This document shows, in pieces, positions 35,552 through 43,985 of a stretch of DNA of 64,000 nucleotides. Source of the stretch: Mesorhizobium sp. PAMC28654 (GTDB lineage: Bacteria; Pseudomonadota; Alphaproteobacteria; Rhizobiales; Rhizobiaceae); assembly GCF_020616515.1 (NCBI RefSeq), contig NZ_CP085135.1, forward strand, positions 4,464,001 through 4,528,000. The letters run 5' to 3'. Numbering within the stretch: the first letter of the stretch is position 1; each line of letters opens with the position of its first letter. The translations under genes and the position numbers were made by a program. The notes under the pieces were generated by a model. That model worked only from the letters and a program-made list of their open reading frames with translations. It searched no databases and had not been told where the DNA came from.

Positions 35552-36321
35552 ATGACAGGTCTGCTCGCCGATCCGTGGTTCTATGCCGCCGCCATTCCAG
35601 CGGTCATTCTCGTAGGCTTGTCCAAAGGCGGCTTTGGCGGCGCGGTGGGATTCGTCGGCGTGCCCTTGATGGCCCTGACCATGCCGCCGGTGCAGGCCGC
35701 CGCCATCCTGCTGCCGATCCTGTGCCTGATGACGTCGCCTCGGTATGGACATGGTGGGGCGTCTATGACCGCCAGATGCTGGTCGACATGATGCCCGGCG
35801 CCGTCATCGGTATCGGCCTTGGATGGCTGACAGCGGCTTTGGTCACGGAAGAGGCGGTGCGGCTGATCGTCGGCTCGGTCGCCATCATCTTCGTGCTGCG
35901 CTGGCTCTATCTGCAGTTTCGCCACGGCTCCGATCACGCGGCCAAGCCCAACCGGGTGGCCGCGGCGGTCTGGGGCACGGTCGCCGGTTTCACCAGCTTC
36001 GTCGCCCATGTCGGCGGTCCGCCCTTCCAGGTCTACGCGCTGCCGATCAGGCTCGATCCGAAGGTGCTGTCCGGCACCGCGGCGATCTTCTTTGCCGCCA
36101 CCAACGCGCTGAAGCTCATCCCTTATTTCGCGCTCGGCCAGTTCGACACCGCCAACCTGACGGCTTCAGTGGTGCTGATGCCGCTGGCACCACTCTCGAC
36201 CATCGCCGGCGCCTGGCTGGTGCGGCGCATGCGGCCGGAAATCTTCTACCCGTTCACCTATGCGACGGTGGCGGTCGTGGCGGTGAAGCTGCTGTGGGAC
36301 GGGATCGCTGGCCTGATGTAG
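35552..36321 (+). pseudogene. TauE/SafE sulfite exporter family, frameshifted as read
   Basis: TauE/SafE polytopic membrane protein. From ATG 35552 the frame reads MTGLLADPWFYAAAIPAVIL and GLSKGGFGGAVGFVGVPLMA, the family's first repeat signature, to ILCLM. It then leaves frame at a single G (about 35731). One base over it continues DVASVWTWWGVYDRQMLVDM, GHGS-type FTSFVAHVGGPPFQVYALPI (second repeat) and ends GIAGLM with TAG at 36321. Adding one G gives 256 residues, the normal length with all helices. Transport of sulfite, sulfoacetate or another organosulfonate is the family role. Sequence error is likely. Confidence 0.85.
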
Positions 36322-36325
36322 GCGA

Positions 36326-36877
36326 TCAGGCGACGCGCGGTGTCAGTCGCCGTGCCCCGCCGAGAGACAGAGTGAGACCGATCGCCAGGATCGCCAGCAT
36401 GCCGACGAGGATAGCGATGTCGCGCACCGTTGGCTTCAGCACCATGTCGGCGACGATCACCAGCATCACCGAATAGTCGAAGCATGCGGCGGCGATAATG
36501 CGCTGGCCATGGGCAAGGGCTCCCGGCGTCACGCCGTCCCTGTCGATCATTGCCGCCATCTTTTCGGCTGTCGGCTTGAAGATGAACATGCCGACGCAGA
36601 AGGTGGTCAAGTAGCCGGCAAGACCGATGATGATCCACAGGTCGGAAAAGCCGACCCAGAACCAGCACATGACCAGCCCGAAGGCCAGCGTCAGTATCGA
36701 CAGTGGCGCAAACAGCTTGCCGCCGAGCTCACCGGTGGCCCGCATTGCCTGAAGCGTTGCCGCCAGATCGCCCGCGCGATCGGCGAGGAATGCCAGCAGC
36801 ATCAGCGTGAAGCCGCCACCCACCCAGACCGTGGCCGATACGATGTGCAGGAACTTGACGATGGAATACCAGTCCAT
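36326..36877 (-). CDS. DUF2269 family membrane protein
   Basis: 183 residues from ATG 36877 (GGGGAGAG upstream), starting MDWYSIVKFLHIVSATVWVG. The His in FLHIVSATVWVGGG is typical of DUF2269 and of copper-resistance-like membrane proteins. About four to five helices follow (LFAPLSILTLAFGLVMCWFW, DLWIIIGLAGYLTTFCVGMF, CFDYSVMLVIVADMVLKPTV, ILVGMLAILAIGLTLSLGG). Function unknown. The gene ends 5 bp from the TauE stop (convergent). Confidence 0.85.
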   Translation of the reverse strand: MDWYSIVKFLHIVSATVWVGGGFTLMLLAFLADRAGDLAATLQAMRATGELGGKLFAPLSILTLAFGLVMCWFWVGFSDLWIIIGLAGYLTTFCVGMFIFKPTAEKMAAMIDRDGVTPGALAHGQRIIAAACFDYSVMLVIVADMVLKPTVRDIAILVGMLAILAIGLTLSLGGARRLTPRVA

Positions 36878-37221
36878 GGAGCTCTCCCCGGATGTTGCCC
36901 ATGATCGCAAGCGGCGCAGGATTCTTTGCTCGTCGCCGTTTGCGATCAACTGGCTTTTTGCGCGGCTCCTGTTTCGTGACGATGTCGTGTGCAAGCGGGA
37001 TTTGTTTCGGCCCATCGTGCCGCGTTGCGATCCGCAATTGGCTGCGTGCGCGGCGGTGTTTCTCTGCTAATGTAACAGCACCGGGCGGGGCCTGGCGCCG
37101 GGCGTCATCGTCCAGAAACATGGCCGATGCTAGTGCGCCGGTGCCGGGAGACCGGTGGCGGAACGACCGCCTGTTCAACCCATTCCCGGGACGGGAAAAG
37201 GCAATTCGGGGGACCAGACCA
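36878..37221. other. Divergent intergenic region, no feature recognised
   Basis: About 340 bp between the DUF2269 gene and the small heme-oxidase-like gene. Short frames here have no start context or family resemblance, and I see no strong hairpin or palindrome. It presumably holds two promoters. Confidence 0.5.
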
Positions 37222-37599
37222 ATGCAAGGGGTAGCAAGGAATTTCTTCACGCTGGCCATCATCTATTCGCTGTGCGGGATGGCGCTCGGCCTTCACATGG
37301 CGATCAGCGAGGACCATGGCCAGATGCCGACCCACGCCCACACGATGGTGGCCGGGTGGCTGATGTCGGCGGTATTCGCCTTCTTCTACCACCTGTTTCC
37401 GGCTGTCGCGAAAAAGACGCTTGCCGTCGTCCATTTCTGGCTGACTGCAATCAGCGGCATCGGGCTCATGATCGGGCTTTACATGATGCTTGCCGGCCAC
37501 CCGGCGATCGAGCCGGTGCTGGGAATATCGTCGATGGCTTTCTATGCGGGGATGCTGCTGTTTGCCTTCATCGCATTGCCGGCGATCTGGAAGCCTTGA
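37222..37599 (+). CDS. Small four-helix membrane protein resembling heme-copper oxidase subunit I
   Basis: 125 residues from ATG 37222. Four helices. Histidines cluster in the pattern of cytochrome oxidase subunit I/CcoN: LHMAISEDHG (about 25), MPTHAHTMVAGW (about 36-47), FYHLFPAV, VVHFWLTAI. Short proteins with a D-HG-x-HAH-x-x-x-GW pattern are often annotated as cbb3-type oxidase subunit I although they are far too short to be an oxidase; heme binding is plausible. Longer in-frame starts upstream are not supported. No oxidase genes adjoin it. Confidence 0.75.
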   Translation: MQGVARNFFTLAIIYSLCGMALGLHMAISEDHGQMPTHAHTMVAGWLMSAVFAFFYHLFPAVAKKTLAVVHFWLTAISGIGLMIGLYMMLAGHPAIEPVLGISSMAFYAGMLLFAFIALPAIWKP

Positions 37600-37675
37600 G
37601 GGGCCTGATCCGGCCATGAAGCCTGTGCTGTTCCGGTACAGCCAGGCGCCATTTGGTCGAAAAATGCGCATGTCA

Positions 37676-37690
37676 TTAAGGGTTCATTAA
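37676..37690. promoter_or_regulatory. CtrA-type box TTAA-N7-TTAA upstream of candidate sRNA
   Basis: TTAA (37676-37679), GGGTTCA, TTAA (37687-37690): exact full consensus for the cell-cycle regulator CtrA. It is 25-40 bp before the inferred 5' end of the candidate sRNA, a position that could cover a -35 region. Confidence 0.6.
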
Positions 37691-37714
37691 GCTTTACAAG
37701 CGTTTACTATGTGC

Positions 37715-37812
37715 ATCCAGTGATCTGGATTCTTACCGAGTGGTTGGAGCCACTTTGTTTGACGCCTCCCTGTTAAACTCCTGAGAGCCGCCTTACCCGC
37801 GGCTCTTTTTTT
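37715..37812 (+). ncRNA. Candidate small RNA with CU-rich motifs
   Basis: About 100 bases between two genes with no credible open frame. They show an AGUGG/CCACU hairpin (about 37739-37753), two exposed pyrimidine motifs that could pair with Shine-Dalgarno sequences (GCCUCCCUG and ACUCCUGAG), and a strong intrinsic terminator at the 3' end. This is the architecture of Hfq-type trans-acting sRNAs of alphaproteobacteria, but I cannot assign it to a named family. The 5' end is inferred only from a TACTAT-like -10 near 37706 and the CtrA box before it. Confidence 0.45.
37784..37812 (+). terminator. Intrinsic terminator
   Basis: AGAGCCGC (37784-37791) / GCGGCTCT (37799-37806), 8-bp perfect stem with a 7-base loop, followed by a T run to 37812. 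It is 185 bp beyond the preceding stop codon, so it most likely ends a separate short transcript. Confidence 0.9.
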
Positions 37813-37839
37813 GTCCGATTTCCGGCCGTTTCCCCGCCG

Positions 37840-37854
37840 TTAACCGTTTGTTAA
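37840..37854. promoter_or_regulatory. CtrA-type box TTAA-N7-TTAA upstream of rcdA
   Basis: TTAA (37840-37843), CCGTTTG, TTAA (37851-37854): exact full-site consensus, 120 bp before the rcdA start and just past the terminator, so placed to control rcdA. Confidence 0.6.
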
Positions 37855-37973
37855 ACATGTGCTTGCCTTCGCCAACTACGAGGCGCATTTTCAATGCTTC
37901 AGTCGTATAGGGTGCTGGGCGCGACGGCAATGAAGCCTGACCAGCCAGCTGTTGGAAGTGCAGGGGCGTATTG

Positions 37974-38504
37974 ATGAACGAGCCTTCGAAGGCAAGCGCG
38001 AATACCGTCAAGCTGGCGGAACGTCGTGTCTTTTCCCAATCCTTCAAGCCCCTTTACCAGGAAGGTATGGGCCTGGTCGAACAGGCGGCCGAGTATCTCG
38101 ACGGCAAGGGCCGGGCCGAGGCTAAGAAACTGTCCCGGCTGGCGGCAACACTCTATGCCGCCGAATCGATGCGGTTGACCACCAGGCTGATGCAGGTCGC
38201 CTCCTGGCTTTTGTTGCAGCGTGCGGCAAACTCCGGCGAGATGACCCGCGATCAGGTTGCGTCTGAAAAGTCCAAGGTTCGTCTCGATACAGCTTCCGCC
38301 CATGATGAAGCGGCGGGCTGGGCCGAACTGCCCAATGATTTTCTCGACCTCGTCACCCGCTCGCTGCGCCTGCAGGCGCTGGTGCGCCGCATGGATGAGG
38401 AAATCTACGGCGGCGCCATCGTTGATGCGTCCTTCGCGGCTCGCCGCGTCAACCCCGTCTCCGACCAGATCACGCTTTTGAACACCGCCTTCGGCCGCGG
38501 CTGA
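37974..38504 (+). CDS. rcdA: RcdA / DUF1465 protease adaptor
   Basis: 176-residue helical-bundle protein. In Caulobacter RcdA, with CpdR and PopA, delivers CtrA to ClpXP for degradation at the swarmer-to-stalked transition. Helices visible: KLAERRVFSQSFKPLYQEGM, LVEQAAEYLDGKGRAEAKKL, AATLYAAESMRLTTRLMQVA, SWLLLQRAANSGEMT, LDLVTRSLRLQALVRRMDEE, matching DUF1465 throughout. ATG 37974 is used (TTG 37971 is the alternative). The C-terminal DNA/adaptor tail is short. An exact CtrA box lies upstream, suggesting feedback. Confidence 0.9.
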   Translation: MNEPSKASANTVKLAERRVFSQSFKPLYQEGMGLVEQAAEYLDGKGRAEAKKLSRLAATLYAAESMRLTTRLMQVASWLLLQRAANSGEMTRDQVASEKSKVRLDTASAHDEAAGWAELPNDFLDLVTRSLRLQALVRRMDEEIYGGAIVDASFAARRVNPVSDQITLLNTAFGRG

Positions 38505-38578
38505 GTTCAATCGTTCTTTCGTTTCCGGTTTGTTCACATTTCGCTGGCATCGCTTGCCACCGGAGGTAAAGTTGGCAG

Positions 38579-39088
38579 ATGGCGGAAGCGATTCGCATCA
38601 TAGGTATCGATCCGGGGCTCAGGCGCACCGGCTGGGGCATCGTCGAGAGCCTCGGCAATTCGTTGCGCTTTATTGCTTCCGGCACCGTGCGCTCCGAAGA
38701 CAAGGCGGCGCTGGCCACTCGCCTGTGCCAATTGCATGATGGGCTCGCCGAAGTCCTGCATGCCGCCATGCCGCACGAGGCGGCCGTCGAACAGACTTTC
38801 GTCAACAAGGATGCGGTAGCAACGCTGAAGCTTGGGCAGGCGCGCGGCATCGCCATGCTGGTGCCGGCACGCGCCGGCCTGGTCGTCGCCGAATATGCTC
38901 CAAATGCCGTCAAGAAGGCGGTGATAGGCGTCGGCCATGGCGACAAGAAGCAGATCCACATGATGGTGAAGGTGCTGTTGCCGAAGGCGACTTTCGACAC
39001 CGAACATGCCGCCGACGCCCTGGCAATCGCCATCTGTCACGCGCATCATCGGCAGAGCGTCGCCTACAGGATGGCGCTTGCAGGCTAG
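38579..39088 (+). CDS. ruvC: Holliday junction resolvase RuvC
   Basis: 169-residue endonuclease resolving Holliday junctions with RuvAB. RNase-H-fold catalytic acids are present: Asp in [14 protein letters not shown] (about residue 10), Glu in [11 protein letters not shown] (about 70), and the Asp pair in [18 protein letters not shown] (about 142-150). The conserved [11 protein letters not shown] and [18 protein letters not shown] motifs are intact. It would normally be followed directly by ruvA; here a toxin-antitoxin pair lies between them. Confidence 0.97.
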   Translation: MAEAIRIIGIDPGLRRTGWGIVESLGNSLRFIASGTVRSEDKAALATRLCQLHDGLAEVLHAAMPHEAAVEQTFVNKDAVATLKLGQARGIAMLVPARAGLVVAEYAPNAVKKAVIGVGHGDKKQIHMMVKVLLPKATFDTEHAADALAIAICHAHHRQSVAYRMALAG

Positions 39089-39123
39089 CGATGTTCTTGA
39101 CTTGTTCACGCTGCGAGGGTAAG

Positions 39124-39144
39124 TAATACCTCAGAGGTATTACC
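39124..39144. promoter_or_regulatory. Perfect 21-bp palindrome at antitoxin start
   Basis: GTAATACCTC-A-GAGGTATTAC: 10-bp perfect arms ending next to the antitoxin start codon. This is the expected autoregulatory operator of an AbrB-type antitoxin with its toxin. Positions could be off by one base. Confidence 0.82.
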
Positions 39145-39414
39145 ATGCGCGTAACCACCAAGGGGCAAGTCACGATCCCCAAGCCGATAAGAGACCATCT
39201 GGGCATCGGCCCGGGCTCCGAGGTGGAGTTCGTGGCCACCAACGGGGGCGTTCAACTGGTTGCCGTCAACGAGAATCTCACCGAGGATGAGAAATTGCGC
39301 AGGTTCAACGATGTCCTTGACCGGATGGAGGGGACATTGGATCTGGGAGGCATGACCACCGATCAGTACATGGAGTGGTTGAGGGGCCCGCGTGAAGATC
39401 TCGACGTTGATTGA
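39145..39414 (+). CDS. AbrB/MazE-fold antitoxin (VapB-like)
   Basis: 89-residue SpoVT/AbrB-fold DNA-binding antitoxin: MRVTTKGQVTIPKPIRDHLG and IGPGSEVEFVATNGGVQLV form the swapped-hairpin domain, followed by an acidic toxin-neutralising tail (ENLTEDEKLRRFNDVLDRME). It overlaps the toxin start by 23 bp (translational coupling) and has a perfect palindrome over its promoter. It neutralises the PIN toxin and represses the pair. Confidence 0.92.
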   Translation: MRVTTKGQVTIPKPIRDHLGIGPGSEVEFVATNGGVQLVAVNENLTEDEKLRRFNDVLDRMEGTLDLGGMTTDQYMEWLRGPREDLDVD

Positions 39415-39811
39415 CACGAATATCCTGATCGATGTTTGGGGACCAGCCGGCCCGCTGACAAAATGGTCAGCGTCTGCAATTACCTTTTGCCGCCGCGACG
39501 GTGCGTTGGTCGTCAATACCATCGTCTGGTCTGAATTGGCGCCGCTGATCGCGACGGAGACGGCGCTGCGAAAAGCAGTCGACATGCTGGAGATACATCG
39601 CGAACTTGTACCTTGGGACGCCGCATTCCTTGCGGGCGTCACGCATTCCCGCTACCGCCGGGCCGGCGGTGTTCGTGAAAGAACCTTGCCTGATTTCTTT
39701 ATCGGTGCTCATGCGATCGTTGCCGGACATCGTCTTTTGACCCGCGACGCCGCTCGGTATCGCAGTTATTTCCCGGACCTCGAGATTATCTCTCCGGAAT
39801 CCCATCCATGA
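39392..39811 (+). CDS. PIN-domain ribonuclease toxin (VapC-like)
   Basis: 139-residue PIN nuclease from GTG 39392 ([20 protein letters not shown]). Active-site acids: Asp in [10 protein letters not shown] (about residue 8), Glu in [10 protein letters not shown] (about 47), Asp in [12 protein letters not shown] (about 101) and Asp in [19 protein letters not shown] (about 120). Such toxins cleave RNA when the antitoxin is degraded. It sits 10 bp before ruvA, inside the ruv operon. Confidence 0.92.
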   Translation: MKISTLIDTNILIDVWGPAGPLTKWSASAITFCRRDGALVVNTIVWSELAPLIATETALRKAVDMLEIHRELVPWDAAFLAGVTHSRYRRAGGVRERTLPDFFIGAHAIVAGHRLLTRDAARYRSYFPDLEIISPESHP

Positions 39812-39821
39812 AAGCTGGCGC

Positions 39822-40439
39822 ATGATCGGCAAACTCAAGGGCACGCTGGACGAGATCGATGAAGACCACTGCATCGTGGATGTGCATGGCGTCGGCTATG
39901 TAGCTTATTGCTCGGCACGCACGCTGGCATCGCTGCCGACTCCTGGCGAGGCGGTGGTGCTGTTCATCGAGACCTATGTGCGCGAGGACATGCTGCGGCT
40001 CTACGGTTTCCGGTCGGCGCTGGAGCGTGAGTGGTTCCGGCTCCTGATGACAGTACAGGGCGTCGGCGCCAAAGTGGCATTGGCCATGCTGTCGACGCTG
40101 GCGCCCGCTGATCTCGCCAATGCCATCGCGTTGCGCGACATCGCCATGGTCAGCCGGGCGCCAGGCGTCGGCAAGAAGGTGGCCGAGCGCATCGTCACCG
40201 AACTGAAGAACAAGGCGCCGGCCTATGCGGGCACCGCCTCCGACACCATTGGTCTCAAGCAGGAACTCGGCGAGGGTGTCGCGTCGGCACCGATCACCGA
40301 TGCCGTCTCGGCGCTGGTCAATCTTGGCTATTCGCGCGACACCGCCGCTAATGCGGTGGCCGCCGCGCTGAAGACAGCCGGGGAAGATGCCGACGCGTCG
40401 AAGCTGATCCGTTTCGGCTTGAAGGAACTGGCGCGGTGA
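39822..40439 (+). CDS. ruvA: Holliday junction DNA helicase RuvA
   Basis: 205-residue junction-binding protein forming the tetramer that positions RuvB. Domain I OB-fold [20 protein letters not shown], domain II with helix-hairpin-helix motifs [18 protein letters not shown] and [18 protein letters not shown], and the flexible domain III interacting with RuvB ([20 protein letters not shown]). ATG 39822 follows the toxin stop by 10 bp. Confidence 0.97.
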   Translation: MIGKLKGTLDEIDEDHCIVDVHGVGYVAYCSARTLASLPTPGEAVVLFIETYVREDMLRLYGFRSALEREWFRLLMTVQGVGAKVALAMLSTLAPADLANAIALRDIAMVSRAPGVGKKVAERIVTELKNKAPAYAGTASDTIGLKQELGEGVASAPITDAVSALVNLGYSRDTAANAVAAALKTAGEDADASKLIRFGLKELAR

Positions 40440-40482
40440 GGCGTCGCTTGTTCCGCTCCTTGCCCTATGCAAGGAAGGCTGC

Positions 40483-41520
40483 ATGAGCCTTTCGCCCCGC
40501 CTGATTGCGCCCGAGAAACGCGGCGAGGACGCCGACCAGACCTTGCGTCCGCAGACGCTCGCCGATTTTGTCGGCCAGGCGGCGGTGCGAGCCAATCTCA
40601 AGGTGTTCATCGAGGCCGCCAAAGGCCGCAACGAGGCGCTCGACCATGTGCTGTTCGTCGGGCCGCCTGGTCTCGGCAAGACGACGCTGGCGCAGATCAT
40701 GGCGCGCGAGCTCGGCGTCAATTTCCGCTCGACCTCCGGACCAGTCATCGCCAAGGCCGGCGATCTCGCGGCATTGCTCACCAATCTCGAAGAAGGCGAC
40801 GTGCTGTTCATTGATGAAATCCATCGGCTCAGTCCGGCGGTGGAGGAAATCCTTTATCCGGCGATGGAGGATTTCCAGCTCGACCTGATCATCGGCGAGG
40901 GGCCGGCGGCGCGGTCGGTCAAGATTGATCTTGCCCGTTTCACCCTCGTCGCCGCCACCACGCGGCTTGGCCTGCTCACCAATCCGTTGCGCGACCGTTT
41001 CGGTATCCCGGTGCGGCTCAATTTCTACACGGTCGAGGAGTTGGAGCAGATCGTGCGGCGCGGCGCCCGCATCCTGCAGATGCCGCTCGGCGACGACGGC
41101 GCGCTGGAAATCGCGCGGCGCGCGCGCGGCACGCCGCGCATCGCCGGCCGGCTCCTGCGTCGCGTGCGCGATTTCGCGTCTGTCGCAGGCGATGGTCATG
41201 TCAACCGGCAGGTCGCCGACGAGGCGCTGACCCGGCTCGAAGTCGATACACTCGGCCTCGACGCGCTCGACCGCCGCTATCTGTCGATGATCGCGCGCAA
41301 TTTTGGCGGCGGCCCGGTCGGTATCGAGACCATCGCCGCCGGACTTTCGGAGCCGCGTGACGCCATCGAGGATATCATCGAACCCTATCTGATCCAGCAG
41401 GGCTTCATCCAGCGCACGCCGCGTGGCCGCGTGCTGACGGCCAATGCCTGGCGACACCTCGGGCTCGACGCGCCGAAGGACCTGGCACAACAGCAGATCA
41501 ACCTGTTCCAGGAAGAGTAG
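40483..41520 (+). CDS. ruvB: Holliday junction branch-migration ATPase RuvB
   Basis: 345-residue AAA+ motor. [20 protein letters not shown], Walker [14 protein letters not shown] (about 68), Walker [11 protein letters not shown] (about 117), sensor-1 [18 protein letters not shown] and the winged-helix C-terminus [20 protein letters not shown] are all intact. Start ATG 40483, 43 bp after ruvA. Confidence 0.97.
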   Translation: MSLSPRLIAPEKRGEDADQTLRPQTLADFVGQAAVRANLKVFIEAAKGRNEALDHVLFVGPPGLGKTTLAQIMARELGVNFRSTSGPVIAKAGDLAALLTNLEEGDVLFIDEIHRLSPAVEEILYPAMEDFQLDLIIGEGPAARSVKIDLARFTLVAATTRLGLLTNPLRDRFGIPVRLNFYTVEELEQIVRRGARILQMPLGDDGALEIARRARGTPRIAGRLLRRVRDFASVAGDGHVNRQVADEALTRLEVDTLGLDALDRRYLSMIARNFGGGPVGIETIAAGLSEPRDAIEDIIEPYLIQQGFIQRTPRGRVLTANAWRHLGLDAPKDLAQQQINLFQEE

Positions 41521-41681
41521 CTGTCCGAGCGATCGGTGGCGCGATTTCCATCCGGCGCCGTGCATCCGTCAAACGCCTGCGCAAAAACTCCTGATCCCCA
41601 CCGGTTTACCGACGTATTCGTGGGTTTAAACGGCGCTCAATGTCGGGGTGATTCACTCCGATCAAGGGCTGGGGCTGAGCC

Positions 41682-42617
41682 GTGATGACCAGACGCGGGT
41701 TCCTACGCCTTATCGGCGGTTCATTTCTTTCCGTCGCCTCATTCAGCGCCTATGCTGTCGGCATCGAGCCGATGCTGCTGACCCATGTGAAGCGCTATGC
41801 GTTGACGCCGCCAAACTGGCCGGCCGGCTTGCGGCTGCGTATCGTGGCGCTTGCCGACATTCATGCCTGCCGGCCGTGGATGCCGCCCGAGCGAATTGCT
41901 TCCCTTGCCGAACAGGCGAACGCGTTGCAGCCGGACGTAATCGTCCTGCTTGGCGACTACATCGCCGGTATGCGCTTGATGGCGGAGCCGGTGGCGGCAT
42001 CCGAGTGGGCCTCGGCGCTGTCCGGTCTCAAAGCGCCGCTCGGTGTCTGGTCGGTCCTGGGCAATCATGACTGGTGGGAGGACCCCGCCGCGCAGCAGGC
42101 AGGGGCGGGGCCGACGGTGGCGGGCACGGCGCTCGAGAACGTTGGCATCCGCGTCCTGGAAAACGATGTCGTGCGTCTGGAAAAGGACGGTCACGGCCTC
42201 TGGCTTGCCGGACTTGCCGATCAGAAGGCCCTGCTGCCTGGCAGGGGCCGCAGCCGGGTCAAGGGATTGGACGACCTTGACGGCACAATGGCAAAGGTGA
42301 CGGATACGTCGCCGGTCATTCTGCTCGCGCATGAGCCGGATATATTCTCGAAAGTGCCGTCGCGCATTTCGCTGACCCTTTGCGGCCATACCCATGGCGG
42401 GCAGGTACGGATCTTCGGCTATTCGCCGATTGTGCCTTCCCGTTTCGGTAACCGTTATGCCTATGGCCATGTCGTGGAGGCAGGCCGCAACCTGATCGTC
42501 TCAGGTGGACTGGGGTTCAGCAGATTGCCGGTGCGGGGGCGTTCGCCCCGAAATCCTCTCGATCGACCTTGGCTGACCGTCAGCCTGGACTGCCATCACC
42601 TCAGTGCAGTCCCCTGA
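41682..42617 (+). CDS. Exported calcineurin-like metallophosphoesterase (YkuE-type)
   Basis: 311-residue phosphoesterase with a twin-arginine-like N-terminus (MMTRRGFLRLIGGSFLSVAS, Tat signal TRRGFLR). Metal motifs: LADIHACRPW (about 65), LLGDYIAGM (about 88), LGNHDWW (about 126), LAHEPDIF (about 217) and CGHTHGGQVRIFG (about 236). YkuE relatives act on cell-envelope substrates such as UDP-activated sugars or lipids; the substrate here is unknown. It overlaps the convergent GH5 gene by 17 bp. Confidence 0.9.
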   Translation: MMTRRGFLRLIGGSFLSVASFSAYAVGIEPMLLTHVKRYALTPPNWPAGLRLRIVALADIHACRPWMPPERIASLAEQANALQPDVIVLLGDYIAGMRLMAEPVAASEWASALSGLKAPLGVWSVLGNHDWWEDPAAQQAGAGPTVAGTALENVGIRVLENDVVRLEKDGHGLWLAGLADQKALLPGRGRSRVKGLDDLDGTMAKVTDTSPVILLAHEPDIFSKVPSRISLTLCGHTHGGQVRIFGYSPIVPSRFGNRYAYGHVVEAGRNLIVSGGLGFSRLPVRGRSPRNPLDRPWLTVSLDCHHLSAVP

Positions 42618-43851
42618 TCGTCTCCATCACATCCGACTCCGCCTTCTCGCTGTTGAAGGCATCGACGACACCGAAGGCGCCGCCATAGCTCCATACCGAC
42701 CATGAGAAGCCGTGCGCTTCGGCGCGCTTGATCATGTCCTTGACATAGGCCGCGCGGTATTGGCCGGGCATGATGTAGGGATTGCCATATTCCTGGCGGA
42801 TCATGCCGAATTCGCCCAGCGTGATGTTTTCAGGTTTGATGCCGTTGGCCTTCGCCCAGGCCTCGACGCGCTCGAACGGCGCATCCATCAGGCTCAGCAG
42901 CTTGTCAGGGGTGTCCATGCTGGCGACCTGTTCGTCGAGATAGGCGAGCAAGCCGCTCTGCCGCAGCCACGGCGCCTTGGCCTTGATGCGGGCGCGGATC
43001 GTGTCGAGCGTGGCCTCAAGTTCGGCACGTGGCACCGCGCTGAGCGGGTAGGGCAAGCCGGTCACGTAGGGAATGAAATCGCCGGCCCAGGTCGCGCCCT
43101 GATGGGTGAGCAGGAACGGATCGTAGGAGTGGAAGGTCCAGATGATGTTGTCGTCGGCAATTGCTTTCGGATCGATCTTCGCCAGTGCCGTCGAACTGGA
43201 ATAGCAGGCGCCGGTCAGGATCAAGGTGAGCTTCGTGGCCGATGAACGCGCCGCCGCGAACAGTCTCTGCTGGCGCTCCGGCCACAGGCTGGTGCCGTCG
43301 GCGTCGCAATCGACGACCGGCTCGTTCATAGGCTCGAAGGCGACTTGCGTCGGGTCCTCCGCTGCCAGGGTGCGTGCCATCTTCCTGGTCATCTCGACAT
43401 AGGCATCGAAGATCTGCGGGTCGTCCATCACCTCGGCCATGCCGATCTTGCGGCTGCCGCCGGACGGGATCAGGTGCATGTCGACGATCACCTTCAGCCC
43501 GGCGCGGTTGATCATGCGCACCGAGTCCAGCACGCTGGCATAGAGATCGTCGCGCAGCGCCAGCGTCTTGTCGGACAGGAAGGGCGAGGGGTCGACGGGC
43601 ATGCGCAGGAAATCGAGGCCGGCATCCTTCAGCGCCTTGAGGTCTTGATCCTTGAGGAACTTGCGCCATTCCGGGTAGGGCAGGATGGCCTTGGGATCGC
43701 TCCACTGCTCCTCGCCCACCCATGTCGTCCACTGGTCGAGATTGAGGCCGCGCTTCATGGAAAAGGTTGCGGCATGGGCGGGCAGCGCCAAAGCGCTCAG
43801 CAGCAAAAGCGCCGTCAACAAGGTCTTGATCATCGCCGTCAACAGTGCCAT
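42601..43851 (-). CDS. Exported glycoside hydrolase family 5 (endoglucanase-like)
   Basis: 416 residues from ATG 43851 (AGGAA 5 bp upstream). Signal peptide about 1-30 (MALLTAMIKTLLTALLLLSA, cleavage after PAHA). GH5 signatures: KRGLNLDQW, LDFLRMPVDPSP, VIVDMHLIPSGG, the acid/base Glu in VAFEPMNEPVVD (about 172) and the nucleophile Glu in ITLGEFGMIRQEYG (about 350). Likely a beta-1,4-glucanase acting outside the inner membrane; rhizobial cellulases of this type help entry into root hairs or trim self-made glucan, but no such role is shown here. Between metallophosphoesterase and ybgC. Confidence 0.88.
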   Translation of the reverse strand: MALLTAMIKTLLTALLLLSALALPAHAATFSMKRGLNLDQWTTWVGEEQWSDPKAILPYPEWRKFLKDQDLKALKDAGLDFLRMPVDPSPFLSDKTLALRDDLYASVLDSVRMINRAGLKVIVDMHLIPSGGSRKIGMAEVMDDPQIFDAYVEMTRKMARTLAAEDPTQVAFEPMNEPVVDCDADGTSLWPERQQRLFAAARSSATKLTLILTGACYSSSTALAKIDPKAIADDNIIWTFHSYDPFLLTHQGATWAGDFIPYVTGLPYPLSAVPRAELEATLDTIRARIKAKAPWLRQSGLLAYLDEQVASMDTPDKLLSLMDAPFERVEAWAKANGIKPENITLGEFGMIRQEYGNPYIMPGQYRAAYVKDMIKRAEAHGFSWSVWSYGGAFGVVDAFNSEKAESDVMETIRGLH

Positions 43852-43873
43852 CCGGGTTCCTGCGCCAAACCAG

Positions 43874-43957
43874 TGCGTGTTGCCCAAAAGTGCGCAGCGG
43901 TTTCGGGACAACGACACGCACAGAGGAAACCACCTAAAGCGTGCCGCGTTTTAGGTG
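43874..43957. repeat. Two palindromic repeats in tandem
   Basis: First, TGCGTGT (43874-43880) / ACACGCA (43914-43920) around CCCAAAAGTG...GGTTTCGGGACAA, a degenerate third member of the family at 30815 and 50532. Second, CACCTAAA (43931-43938) / TTTAGGTG (43950-43957) with an 11-base spacer. They lie between the divergent GH5 and ybgC starts and so occupy both promoter regions. Confidence 0.75.
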
Positions 43958-43985
43958 CCCCGTCGGGATCAAAAAGGGAAGCGCT

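Noticed and set aside
39145..39811. A mobile element carrying the toxin-antitoxin pair
   Set aside because: No transposase, integrase, target-site duplication or terminal repeats flank the pair.
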